From Aplectana chamaeleonis (Eukaryota > Nematoda > Chromadorea > Rhabditida > Cosmocercidae), in contig JAPDOI010000155.1 of assembly GCA_029168955.1 (NCBI GenBank), positions 620,001-684,000 on the forward strand: DNA of 64,000 nucleotides, in the 5' to 3' direction. Within the stretch, counting starts at the first letter, position 1. Every line of letters starts with the position of its first letter. The position numbers were made by a program, and so were the translations under genes. This document shows positions 11,585-21,452 of the stretch, one piece after another. The notes beneath the pieces were generated by a model. That model saw nothing but the letters and a program-made list of their open reading frames with translations. It did no database searches and was not told where the DNA came from.

Positions 11585-11772
11585 TTTCTCTGAGAAATAT
11601 TGCCGCGACTCCTCCGCGACTGCCCCGGGACTCTACCGCGATCCTGGACTGCCCCGCGACTCCCCCGCGATCCTTGACTCTTCCGCGACTCTGCCGCGAC
11701 TCTTCCGGGACTCCCCCGCGACCTCTTCTTGGATCTAGCTTCCGCGACTCCCCCGCGACTCTACGGCTATGT
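11585..11772. mobile_element. Word-array element, CGCGACTC type, partial copy 2
   Basis: Begins CTCTGAGAAATATTGCCGCG, the same head as the 9.0-kb copy, followed by about 14 irregular units of CGCGACTCCCC or CGCGACTCTTC. The opposite terminus is missing, so the copy is truncated. Confidence 0.55.
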
Positions 11773-12150
11773 CGTCGTGTCGATTGAACTCCTGGCGTTC
11801 ACTCCTATCAATTTCCTCTTTAACGCCCAGCGAGCGGTCGCTGTAATGCCTTCTCTCCTGTTGCAATATCCTCTCTGAATCCAACTCTTTTATAACAATT
11901 TGATTGATTCGACCCACCATTTTGAGGCCATCAGCTGTTAAAGAACTCCTAGCCGTCCATTCACTCCATCACATTCTCAGGCAAACCATCGCTCCGAGCG
12001 GGACCGGCTCCTCCCAATTATGACGTCATCGCCCGGACAGCGGCCGAGGGGCCAACTGGCACCGCGGTCCCTGTCCGGGGCCAGTTCGGTCGCTCTCCGG
12101 TCGCTCTCGGGGCCACAGCGGTGCCATGGCCAGAGATAGAGAGACGCGGG

Positions 12151-12223
12151 ATTGGTTGTTCTGAGTGATAACGTGCGACCCACGTTATCACTCAAAGAAC
12201 AACCAATCCTGCGGGTATAAAAG
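12151..12223 (+). promoter_or_regulatory. CCAAT palindrome plus TATA box
   Basis: ATTGGTTGTTCT...GAGTGATAACGTG is mirrored as CACGTTATCACTC...AGAACAACCAAT, a palindrome of about 57 bp (12,151-12,207) placing a CCAAT box at each end. Nine bases downstream is TATAAAAGG (12,216). A start about 28-30 bp further on would fall near 12,244. This has the layout of a Pol II core promoter inside a transposable element. Confidence 0.5.
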
Positions 12224-12243
12224 GCGGCTCGCCTCGTGTAGAC

Positions 12244-12342
12244 GGGTAGTTGGCCTTTCGAGGCCACTCTTGAGAGGTGACCTCGGATCACTCTCAGGAT
12301 GACAATTTTTGGCGGCCGAGGGGATCCTCCATGGCCCGCGGT
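12244..12342 (+). ncRNA. Speculative Sm-class small RNA (snRNA or SL-like fold)
   Basis: Downstream of the TATA box the sequence offers, in order: hairpin GGCCT-TTCG-AGGCC (12,252-12,265) with a UUCG tetraloop; hairpin GAGAG-G-TGA/TCA-CTCTC (12,272-12,295); an unpaired AATTTTTGG (12,304-12,312), which matches the Sm-site consensus; and a 3' hairpin GGCCGAGG/CCTC(cat)GGCC (12,314-12,336). Two hairpins, Sm site and 3' hairpin in about 100 nt is the layout of U snRNAs and nematode spliced-leader RNAs. It matches no snRNA I recognise, and the fold could be a chance product of GC-rich repeats. Confidence 0.25.
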
Positions 12343-12687
12343 GGGGAATGCTTCCTCATTGCGGATCATGCTGGGATGGTATCCTTGTTGCGGCCTGTGG
12401 CAGGATTAACCTCCTGACCCACAGGCTGTAACAGGTGCCTTATCCTCTTAACAGGCTTAATCCTCTCCAGAAGGAAATAAAGAAAATTTAGCAATTAGAA
12501 ATTTTTGAAAACCGCCCAAACAGAGACCGCAGTGCCAGTTGGGACCGAAGATCGCTCCAAGCGATACTGCTGTGGCCCGGAGAGCGGCTGCTGTGGCCCG
12601 AGTAGATGGCTAATTTTCGCTCGGTGCGGAGAGGCAGCGCCGCTCGAGTAGCTCTCCGGTACCGCTCGGAGCGATGGTTTGCCTGAG

Positions 12688-13803
12688 TTATCAGAACCAG
12701 TATGCGTCCACGTACATTTTAGCTGAGTAACCTTCGAGCTAAGCTTTCTCATGCACATAATACTTGAAGTTCTGAGTGTTTTCCCTTATCTATTTCATGC
12801 ATTCCTCTGTTCATTGTCATCACCATAAGTCAAGGTCTAGCAGACCGTTTTTGTGTACATCTAAAGAGCTGTGTCCATCCATGATGATCACCAACTTTTT
12901 TCAAAAAATGTCGAAACTTTTTCCGTCCCGAAATGGATCAATTTTTCTCTACAAATTCTGGAATTGAAATTTTCCATAAATAAATTGAAATTTCATACAA
13001 AAAAAATTGGATCTAAAAATCGCAAGAAGACTGGAAACGTAATACAATAGAACGTTCTTTTTGAATTTCAGGCTCATAGCTGAGAAATCTGATAATCAAC
13101 ATATCAGCGCAAAACCTCTAACAACTATTGTTCCTGTGCAGCGTTGCCGCCTTTTCAGCCGATGACTTGCCTTGGAGACAACATGTTAGAGCTTTTCTTG
13201 ATTAAAGATGGGGCACATATTACTCTGATAAACTCGGGGGGTGAATAGGCTCCCAAACATCTTTGGATAGCCCCGACAGCCGCCATCCATCCCCCAAAAT
13301 GGGCGGAGTCGTACCCTCCTAAGATGCCTGTCGTGAGGGCGTGGGTTGATTTTGAATAGTATTTGGGGAATGGGAGGGTGCCTATCGTGGGGGTATTGGG
13401 GAGTAAAATCAGTGGCTTCCGACACCGCCGGGGTTGCTATTCTCGGTTACGGGTACCGCTTTCTACCCACGCTCCCACAGTACCCTTCTACCGCTGAACT
13501 TTCTATTACTGCTAAACCTTGTCTTTCTATTTTGTGCAATCATAAGCAAAGCGCGAACACGGCTAAAACAGCTCAGATTCTCACCTTGTTTATTACTTTA
13601 TTAATCCATAAACTATGTTCTAGAGAAGTAATTCCATTGTCAGTAGCGTCCACTATCAAATCAGCAGCAACAAAAATCACAGCAATTTCCAGCAAAGGTA
13701 ATAACACCATGTACAAAACTATGTGCAGCTATACGAAACAGTACTCACGAAAAACGCTCAATAAGCGGAGGAAACGTCAACATCGCACACAGCTTCCACA
13801 AAA
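12688..13803. other. No recognisable gene; G/C-run word block at 13,210-13,490
   Basis: The block contains repeated GGGGGT/CCCCCA-type and TACCC words. A 178-codon plus-strand frame at 13,346-13,882 runs into the mariner and has Thr/Lys-rich composition without a recognisable domain; I do not accept it as a gene. Confidence 0.3.
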
Positions 13804-15050
13804 TACCAGGTTGTCCAATAATTCTTGTTCGAAAATTTCACCATTTTTTATTTTTTTCAACTTTATTGAAAAACAAGTCTAATCAACAATATAATCACCA
13901 CAGTTATCCACAACAGTAATCCATCGATTGGGCATGTCGCCGATACCCTTCGCCCAGAACTCCGGGGGCTGCGACTCGAAGAAGTCCGCGATGTCGGATT
14001 TGAGGTTGTCGTAGTTGGTGAATTTTCTTCCGTCCAAATGGTGCTTCCGCGGGCGGAAAGAGTAGTAGTCGGAGGGGGCGAGGTCCGGGGAATACGGCGG
14101 ATGGGCAACCGTCTCCGAGCCAAGCGTCGCCAAGTTCTGGTGGGTCTCCTTCGCCACGTGGGAGCGCGCGTTGTCGTGCAGCAGGTGGACAGAGGCCCGT
14201 CGGGGACGCTTTTCTCGGATGTCGGCGGCTAGTTTCTTGAGCTGATCGGTGTAGATGGAGGCGGTGACCGTCCTGTCTTTTGGGAGCAGCTCGAAGTACA
14301 GCATGCCCTTGGTGTCCCACCAGCAGCAGAGCATGATCTTCAGGGGTGCAGGTCGGCTTTCGGCGTCGTCGGCGGCTCTTCTCCGCGCGGGATCCAGACC
14401 ACACGGCGGGTGACGTTGTCGTAGAGGACCCAGCTCTCATCCCCAGTGATCAGGTCTTCGAGAAACTCCTTGCGATGCGGGCGAAGGAGGAGGGACCCAC
14501 GCAGCTCTGCTTGTTGGCGTCCGTCAGACGGTGGGGAATCCAACGGGCCAGAACTTTGTGGTAGCCGAGTAGGTTGAGTCGATTGTGGATGGTGGACTTG
14601 CTGCAGCCGAGCGTCGTCGCCAGTTCACGGGTGGTGGCTTCCGGCTTCTCCTTGATACAGGGACGGACTTCGTCATCATCCACCGTAGAAGGCCTCCCGC
14701 TGTGCTCCCTGTCCTCGAAGCTCGTGTCGCCGCTCTCGAAACGACTAAACCAGCGGCTGACTGTGCGTTGGGACACTGCATCCTCGTTGCACGCTATGCA
14801 GATGTTGGCGACCGCGGTGCCCGTGTCGTTGCCCAGCAGCCACTCGTAGTACACGAGCGTACGAATTCGACCTTGGTCCATTTTAGCTTGTACTGGTAGC
14901 TAGACGCGGCGACTGCGCCTTATATACCCCTAACGTAGAACTTTGGAGAACCTTCTAGAAGGTTCTTACACTTGCCTGATATTATAACTTTTCTAAGGAA
15001 AATTATAGAATTTTGAAAGTTTCGGACAGGAATTATTGGACGGCCTGGTA
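13804..15050 (-). mobile_element. Mariner element with intact ends and TA duplication
   Basis: Both ~36-bp terminal inverted repeats are visible: left CCAGGTTGTCCAATAATTCT, right (minus strand) CCAGGCCGTCCAATAATTCC, each continuing into TGTTCGAAA or TGTCCGAAA. Each is flanked by TA (13,804-13,805 and 15,049-15,050). The ~1.25-kb length is normal for mariner. The transposase on the minus strand is frameshifted (see the separate entry), so this copy is non-autonomous, though its ends could still be mobilised in trans. Confidence 0.93.
13879..14881 (-). pseudogene. Mariner DD34D transposase, two frameshifts
   Basis: The coding order on the minus strand is MDQGRIRTLVYYEWLLGND... from 14,881, with an N-terminal HTH (HTH_48 type), then the SGRPSTVDD linker and a second HTH around TRELATTLGCSKSTIHNRL. 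The catalytic domain follows in other frames: first Asp in ITGDESWVLY, second in LLHDNARSHVA, third in YSPDLAPSDYYSF. The spacing of the second and third Asp is exactly 34 residues, the DD34D signature of mariner. Frame changes occur near 14,490 and near 14,337, each consistent with a single-base indel. Total length of about 340 residues matches the family. The sequence resembles hookworm-type and SETMAR-like mariners more than Tc1. All three acidic residues survive, so decay is recent. It cuts and pastes DNA at TA sites when intact. Confidence 0.93.
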
Positions 15051-16155
15051 AAACTAATAGCATTCACAGTAACATCCATGTTCTTTAGAACTAGTTTTTT
15101 TTTTAGATCGCAAGTATAACAAAGATCCCTAACCGTTCAAAAATTTGAGAAAAAGGTACTGTATATAGGAGAAACATGAAAAGTTACCGGCATTCAGAGC
15201 ATCTTACTGAATATGAAGATATTCGCTTAAAAATCGAGGCGGTTTGGACCACAAAGCTTTTCTGCATTTTTTCGTTATGGACGTTCGAGGGTGCGCCAAT
15301 TTCAGGCCCTCACTTCTAGACTTCTAGAAAATCTTCTGTATGAGAATTATGAGCCTTCAAAATTTGTCGTTTTTTTGACTACTTTTTTTGTGTAGAGACA
15401 TCGTTTGAAATCATCCTTTGGTGACTTCCCACAATAAAATTATAAGCGAGGAGGATCATAGCCTCCCAGTGGTAAGAGCCAGGACTGGAAAAAGAACGGC
15501 TGCAAAACAAGACTTCAAGAGTCTCCGAAACGCCTCATGCCCACTTTCAAGCATGGCGTGAACAAATGACAAAACGAGATTGTGATAAAAGTAGATAATC
15601 AAATCAAACACTGATAAGTGAGCTAAAACGCTTGGTTGAATTGATACGTATCATTTGTAGGCGACTTTCATAATCTCAGAAGTCATGGTAGGTAAGGATC
15701 ACCTTCTTTTCGAAGAAAAATCCGGCTTCCGAGTCCTTTTGAGGCATGCCTTGATAAATAGGGCACCAGACCTTCCGTAAATCTTGGGAATTTCGAGAAT
15801 GAAATCTTTCGCGAACAATATTGAGTGACCAAATCATTCGTTCTCCTCCTACTTTCAATACTAGCTCCGCCCCTCAATACAAACACCTTAAAATCTTTTG
15901 CTCGAATGTTATTTGGGCTCGTTTTTCGCGCTATCAACGATAGGAGTTCTCCAGTAAAAGCCGTATGTGTCTATTAGCGTCGTTATCTTAACCGCTTCGT
16001 CGGTTTGCTTCGTTATCTCAGCCGATGCAGTGTAACTCGCCCACTTCCGAACCAATACAACAAGAAACACTGTTTTTTCATTTGAATAACTGCTTTTTGG
16101 GTTTTCCGACATTTCCAAAAATAAACAGCTCCAAGCCTCCGATTCATGCTATAAA
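15051..16155. other. No recognisable feature
   Basis: AT-rich DNA with short frames only. Confidence 0.35.
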
Positions 16156-16161
16156 ATGATA

Positions 16162-16430
16162 TACGGCGTTCTGCGCGCACCAATTTGGGTCCCATACACT
16201 TTCTACGGCGTCCGGCGCACTCCCACTTGGGTCCCGCACACTTTCTGCGGCGTCTTGCGCACTCTCACTGGAGATACGTACAATTTATACGGCGTCCTGC
16301 GCACTTCCACTTCGGTACCGCACACTTTCTACGGCGTCCGCTGCACTCCCACTTGGATGCCGCACACGTTCTACGGCGTCTTGCGCACTCCTACTGAGGT
16401 CCCGCACACCATCTACGGCGTTATGTGGCG
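16162..16430 (+). repeat. 42-bp minisatellite, about 6.5 units
   Basis: The marker TACGGCGT recurs at 16,162, 16,204, 16,246 (as TGCGGCGT), 16,288, 16,330, 16,372 and 16,414, an exact 42-bp step. Units contain GGCGTCCTGCGCACTCCCAC, then TGGGTCCCGCACACTTTC. As 42 is a multiple of three, open frames of 14-residue repeats arise (for example TFYGVRRTPTWVPH); these are not evidence for a protein. About half the unit resembles the 42-bp satellite at 43.7-53.9 kb. Confidence 0.85.
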
Positions 16431-17030
16431 CACTTATGAGTCACACCGTGCGGCGTTCCAAAAAATACTTCCGAGATCCCGCCGCATTGATTGAAGCGTT
16501 GCCCGGTTTCAGGGAGCGCTCAATCCTGGGCAAAACCCTATCAGTAACGGTTTTTATTTCATTAGTTCATTTTGACGGATGAGTAAACGTCGGATGGTTT
16601 ATAATAACATGTTTACGTGTTTTTCTCTTTCTTGACCCTCAATTTCGAGGTGCCACAAAAATTGAGCTACAAACTTCAAATTTTGACAGGAGCTAGGTGC
16701 AATCATAACCAACTTTCTGGCAAAAAATGAGCTCCCTAGCTCAACGATAAGTGTTCCAACAAGATAGTGTACGCCAACTGAAGAAAAAGGAGATGAACCC
16801 TTTTTTCGGCCAAAATCACGTGGTTTTGACAATCTTTCTCGAATCTAAGGTAACCATTCCGGACCATTTTTTGAACAGTTATTCAACTTTCTAAAGTATA
16901 TTAAATGCAAAAAAAAACGGACTTCCTACGTTTACTCTGGACCCTGATACTGAGATCAGGGGGTGACGCGATGGCGAATCAAAGCCAAATCTGGTGAGCG
17001 CTTCGCGCTCACCACAATATTCGAATAAAC

Positions 17031-17115
17031 AAATAAGTTGAAAAAATGACTCTTTCGAATATTATTCGGTTATTCGTTTATTCGGCCGAATATTCGTTGA
17101 CATACTCTAGTGGGC
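17031..17115. repeat. ATTCG/CGAAT word array
   Basis: AATATTCGAATAAAC, TTCGAATATTATTCGG, TTATTCGTTTATTCGG and CCGAATATTCG repeat the word ATTCG in both orientations. It has the same style as the other word arrays, but its ends are not resolved. Confidence 0.5.
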
Positions 17116-17309
17116 ATACGCTGCAGAGGCAAAAAGAAAAGATTTTTGACCCTTTGAGCTCCCCATCGGAGGACTAGATTGGAACAGAGGATTCCTTATG
17201 TACCCGGCGAGGTCAAGCCCACGCTGGGATTGCCCTATGTGTCGATAGGGAACAGCAAGCTGTAGGTGCCCGCTTGCGGTCACATATACAGCCTACAGTC
17301 TACCTACTA

Positions 17310-17420
17310 CTGTTTTCTTCCGCTTCCGGGCCGAAAAAACCGTAAACGGAACGGGACAGCCCAAAAAGTACCGGAAATACGGAAACGGAATCGGAAACGG
17401 AACACTTTCACAAAGCCCTG
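17310..17420 (-). repeat. CAGGG-headed word array (TTCCG words)
   Basis: Read on the minus strand, a CAGGGCTTTGTG head (ends 17,420) is followed by TTCCGTTTCCGATTCCG, TTTCCGTATTTCCGG, then TTTTTGGGC, and more TTCCG words. It belongs to the hAT-like head-plus-words group. The opposite terminus was not found. Confidence 0.5.
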
Positions 17421-17839
17421 ATTATTAGTACACCCAAAGTCTTTTGTCATAGAAATAACACGAAAGACCGAAATTTACAAAAACAATGAAAATAAGCGGG
17501 AATTTTTTTCTTCTTATTCCTGGGTTTACTTATGGTGAAAACTTCAGGTATAATGACAATGTTTGTATGCTGGGGGTAAACTAACCATTTTCCACATTTC
17601 AGTATTTCTTCTTCTTCCAAAAAATAAAAATTACAAATTTGCCGTCGCTTATGGCGCAATCTACAGTAATCTTCGTAGAAATACGCAACCACACGGCCGC
17701 CTTTTTTCGTTGCCGTGAACTATAGGAATAAGCTCGAAAAGAAGAGAGCTTGCACAAAAATATAACAGATCGCACTCATGAAAACATTGTCGGATCGATA
17801 AAATGATTTAAAATGAAGATGAGGCGTGACTTTACTACT

Positions 17840-18010
17840 TTAGGGGAGTCTTAGGGAGTAAGGTGACTTGTCTCGTTGGGGAGTGAAAAAACACGTTATC
17901 ACAAGTGATGTGACTCGTGATCAGTGTCACTCCCCAAGTCTTCCACAAGGGAGTGAAATTTACTACCCAATACCCTCACAAAAATCATGTGTTTCGCCGC
18001 GCGCGGCGTT
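17840..18010. repeat. GGGAGTGA/TCACTCCC word array
   Basis: The words GGGGAGTC, GGGAGTAAGGTGAC, GGGGAGTGAAA, TCACTCCCC, GGGAGTGAAAT and TTTACTCCCT recur in both orientations, together with ACACGTTATCACAAGTGATGTG. Likely subterminal repeats of a DNA element with unresolved ends. Confidence 0.4.
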
Positions 18011-18399
18011 TACTCCCTAAGGTGGAAAGTGGCCCCCCGACTGAAAAAGTGTCAAAACAGGCCACGCCCACCTGCTATTCACCCCCGAGTTTATGAGAGT
18101 AGGAATTTGATTGCGTTCTCTATCATCAGAAATAACCGTATTTCCCATATATTCATGTACATGCTTTCTGTTAGGTTTTTTTAGTTGAACCTTCTTGGGT
18201 CAAGAGCTTAAATATGTTTGGCTTATCGAACCAGGGTAAATTGTAGCGGTGTGCTCGGTCCGTGAGATGTGCCCCCCCACACATTTGGAATCGGTGCGGC
18301 GCTCTCCCATCGAGGTTGTGACTTTTAAGGCGCAGAAGACCCTCAGCTATGAATTTTGTGATTTTCAGTTGATTGTGTAGTAGACCTCTCTTGTATAAC

Positions 18400-18652
18400 A
18401 CGTGTCAAGCGCGAGATCTCAATTCCTCGAAACAAGCGAGATATGAGGGACCACGCCTTGCGCGACCCCCTCGGCTCACCACCACGACCACTCCACCTTC
18501 TTGAATTTCGAACCCGATAACCGCTCGATGGATGTTTGAGTTTCGAGGACATTCTGCGATTTTAGGGATACCATCGTGATCAGCGTGTGATTCACTCCAG
18601 AATAAGCATAAGATTTGAAAAATAATTATTAGGGTGTTCTGTGCCTTTAACC
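18400..18652. mobile_element. AAGGCACAGT-family fragment
   Basis: GTCAAGCGCGAGATCTCAATTC and AAACAAGCGAGA match the family block seen at 9.78 and 26.27 kb; the segment ends with TGTGCCTTTAA. Non-coding. Confidence 0.5.
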
Positions 18653-18851
18653 CTTCGTGTGAACCAATTTGAGTGGGGTGCGCAACTTCAGGATAAAATC
18701 AATTAGCGGGACTGTAATTAGTTCTCGACTCAGATTTCCAGAGGGTATAATTAACTCCATCGACTCAGAATCTCTCGCACACTCCGCACAACGACTAGAT
18801 CGCCGCAACGATCTGTGCCTTCTTCTTCTGCAATCTCAAAGTAGTTTTCTG

Positions 18852-20714
18852 TCATAGGTTGATGAACTGATCGGCATTCACAGGATTCGTCCAAAGGTCC
18901 ATTGTAGTTAAGGGGGTAGGTCTCCTCGAACACATGAACAAGTGCGCCGTGTCGTGTCCGGGAGCACCACAGTCCGGGCATGCGCCTGGTCGGCTGCTGT
19001 CGATCTTGTTGAAGTGAGACATGAGCAGAATAGAGTTACCACAGCGCAGCGAGGCAAGAGCACATCTGGCTCGCCTGCCGACTTGAGGCTCGGACTCGGA
19101 AACCCGAGGCGGCACTGCTCCTAAGATAGGGTTCACAGCCGCCTTCTCCAGATATCCTCGAACAAGCTGCGCGTGCTCCTTACGCAGAAGACGAAGCCTT
19201 TCCATGTTGGAGTCGGCCCATCTCTGGGCATCAACTTTACGAGGAGCATCTGCGAACGGCGTCCTAGACCTCTCTCTAATGGGCTTCATGACTCTCTTTG
19301 TCGGATGATTCGGCTGTTTCAGAACATTAATATACATCTGCTGTGCCTGGAGTTCCACAACGCTCCTTAACCGGCAATATGCAGGCCTCCGCGTCAAGAT
19401 GTTGCATTGGGGAGCTCCTTGCACAACCGGTAGCAATTTTAAGCGCAGTTTTCTGTACACGCTGCAGCTTATTCCAGGAGCTGTCAGACACCAGGTGCTG
19501 CCACACTGGTGCCGCATATTCCAGAGCCGGCTGAAGTATTGCTCTGTAGGTTCTCAATATAGTCTCTCGCCTGCTTCCCCATGATATTCCTCCGAGAACT
19601 CTCAAGATATTAAGCCTAGCCCTGATGACGGTTTGCTTCTGTTCCGCATTTTGTGGAGCTTCAGTGACGGATCAAGAATAAGGCCAAGAAGCTTGGGGAA
19701 TTTCGCTGCTGGCAACAGGTCACCATCCCATTTGACATCTGGGTGGGCACTGTGTTCCTTGGTGTTTGTTGTGAACACTAAAACAGAGGATTTTGCAGCA
19801 GAGACTGTGAGCATCATATTATCGAGGAAGAGCTTCAACTCGGCGAGATAGGCGCTGATCTTGTTAGCGGCTACTTGCAGGTCACGGCCCTGGGACATGA
19901 TGGTGATGTCGTCGGCATACAAAATAATCTCTACATGATTGGGAGGCTCGGGAATATCCTCAAGATACAGGCCGAATAGAGCAGGGGACAACACTCCGCC
20001 TTGCGGAATACCGGCTGCTATTGGAATGCTATCGGATGCGTGATTCTGGAACAGAACCTTAGCCCGGCGGCCTTTCGTGAACGCTGCAATCCATCGCTTC
20101 TGCCATGATGGTAGCGACGACTTGAGCAGTTTTTCAGACAGCATTATCAAGTTAACAGAGTCAAACGCTCTGCTTAGATCAAGGGCGACGGCCACCGTTC
20201 TCAGGGGCTTCTTCATGTTGAACCCATCGACCGCAAAGCTCACGACCTCCAATAGAGCAGTAGTAGCAGAGTGAAGTTTCCTAAACCCATGCTGATGCTG
20301 CTGTCGCTCATTTTGATCAGCCAGGTCCGTCACGATCAGCTTTCCAGCTAATTTGGAGACGGGCGATAACAGGCTAATTGGTCGAAAGCCTTTTGCCGTG
20401 CTTTGGGACTTGCCTGGCTTTGGCAACGGTATCACATTGGCTGTCTTTCAAGCTTGGGGTAGAATGCAGGTCCGGTAAGAAGTGTTAATGATATCTGCAA
20501 GCATCGATGGAAGTTCTGTGGGAAGCATCTTCAGGATGGCTGGGGAGATACCGTCAGGTCCGATAGCCTTCGAATTCCGCATTACTTTGATGGCCTTTTC
20601 TACTTGAGTGAGAGTAAAGGCCTCAGAAGCACTGATGAGCGGCAACCGGTTCAGCTCTCTGACCTTGACTCTGTTTTGAACGCCTCGCTTGGTACGTGTG
20701 ATGAAAAAATTCTT
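18852..20714 (-). pseudogene. LINE reverse transcriptase and C-terminal domain
   Basis: From about 20,700 downward: KAIGPDGISPAILK (finger motif), PISLLSPVSKLAGK, VALDLSRAFDSV (motif A Asp), AGIPQGGVLSPALF (motif B), ILYADDITIM (motif C; the Y-A-D-D codons at about 19,908-19,919), then a frame change. The thumb/C-terminal part follows: LRTYRAILQPALEYAAPVWQ, and near 18,930-18,980 CPDCGAPGHDTAHLFMC, a CCHC-like finger. It would copy LINE RNA at a nicked target. At least three frame breaks (near 20,440, 19,600 and 19,340) make it non-functional, though all RT core motifs remain readable. Confidence 0.88.
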
Positions 20715-21452
20715 CGTTGATTTATGGATTACAGGTGTGGTGTACAAAGTGACCTGTCTTGCCTGTAATGAATTTTACATCGGAGAGACCGGTAGGCCAC
20801 TTCGGAGCAGAATGGAGGAGCACTCTCGAGCTTTGCGAAGACCTCAGAGCTATCTTGACAACCCATTCTCTCGCCATCACACGCTTAGGCATACACACGA
20901 GCCCTCTCCTCGCCTGGATGTCACCATCCTGCACAAGAACTTGACTGATGCTGTTGAGCGAAAGATTAAGGAAACGCTCGAGATCAAACGATGCAGGCCT
21001 CCCATCAACATCAGGGGAAGAAATGAAAGCCGCTATGAGACTGATAACTCTATAGCAATGTTGGGATGCAAGATCAATATCGCGTGATATTCAGGATTCC
21101 ATCGTCATGCTTTCCCATCCCAATCCTCGCCCTTCATTTCTGGTCAGCCAAATCCTGCGGTTAGGTAGGGCACCGCTCACTTCTTACTCGAGCCCTAGTT
21201 CACTATCTGTTTGTAGATACCAAACGCATAGGCTGCCAATATCTCTGACTGGGGCGTAGCACCTCCATAGATTAAGGTTGGTGACTCTAGAGATTGTTTG
21301 CCATTCTGTGTGTTTATGTGACAATTACAGTTTGGCCTGAAGACGAGGTTAAACCTCGAAACGTTGCCAATAAAAGGACTTCGTCTAAGAGTTTTCATTC
21401 AAATCCATAAATCAACAAAGCATCATGAAGCTCAGAGAAAGATCTATCTTAG
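20715..21452 (+). mobile_element. Penelope-like element 3' fragment with target duplication
   Basis: The insert is bounded by a 13-bp direct repeat TGAAAAAATTCTT (20,702-20,714 and 21,453-21,465). On both sides the host LINE frame is continuous across this duplication (Lys-Asn-Phe-Phe codons on the minus strand). Inside, on the plus strand, are a GIY-YIG endonuclease frame and a 3' region with a CTGAAGA...GAAACG motif. A perfect 15-bp inverted repeat, GTTGATTTATGGATT (20,716-20,730) versus AATCCATAAATCAAC (21,402-21,416), lies near the ends; Penelope-like elements are known for inverted or partial terminal repeats. The RT domain is absent (5' truncation). Confidence 0.82.
20716..21087 (+). 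pseudogene. GIY-YIG endonuclease domain of a Penelope-like element
   Basis: The frame reads VDLWITGVVYKVTCLACNEF, then YIGETGRPLRSRMEEH, later SPRLDVTILHKN and IKETLEIKRCRPPIN, ending at TGA 21,085-21,087. VVYKVTC-x2-C followed by YIGET-GR-x3-R-x2-EH is the hallmark of Penelope-like C-terminal GIY-YIG nucleases, including the Cys pair before the YIG half. In the full element this domain nicks target DNA for the preceding RT. Only about 124 residues remain of a protein usually near 800; the upstream RT was lost at insertion. The frame itself is undamaged. Its apparent start upstream lies in LINE sequence and is an artefact of the junction. Confidence 0.88.

Larger units (their letters stand above)
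11976..12687. mobile_element. CAGGCAAACC element carrying its own promoter
   Basis: Terminal inverted repeats of about 35 bp: left CTCAGGCAAACCATCGCTCC then GAGCGGGACCGG; right, on the minus strand, CTCAGGCAAACCATCGCTCC then GAGCGGTACCGG. Subterminal word arrays (GGTCGCTCTCCGGTCGCTCTC on one side; GGCCCGGAGAGCGGC on the other) resemble transposase-binding arrays. The centre carries a CCAAT palindrome, a TATA box (12,216), a structured transcript candidate and an AATAAAG signal (12,475). No transposase frame. No target duplication was found, so the superfamily is uncertain; the CAGG end is hAT-like. Confidence 0.6.

Noticed and set aside
11968..12036. Isolated TGACGTCA near 12,020 as satellite-related
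   Set aside because: A single CRE-like 8-mer without the rest of the 42-bp unit; chance occurrence.
13346..13882. 178-codon plus-strand ORF
   Set aside because: It runs across the mariner terminal repeat into the element; no domain, and composition is Thr/Ser/Lys-biased without splice support.
13904..14440. 178-codon minus-strand ORF overlapping the mariner
   Set aside because: It is an out-of-frame shadow of the transposase; the HDNA and SPDLAPSD motifs are in another frame.
16156..16494. 112-codon ORF with 14-residue repeats
   Set aside because: Two frames are open over the 42-bp minisatellite and neither shows preferential conservation; treated as repeat artefact.
20689..21087. GIY-YIG ORF as a host gene
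   Set aside because: The insert is bounded by a target-site duplication within a LINE and the motif set is that of Penelope-like elements.
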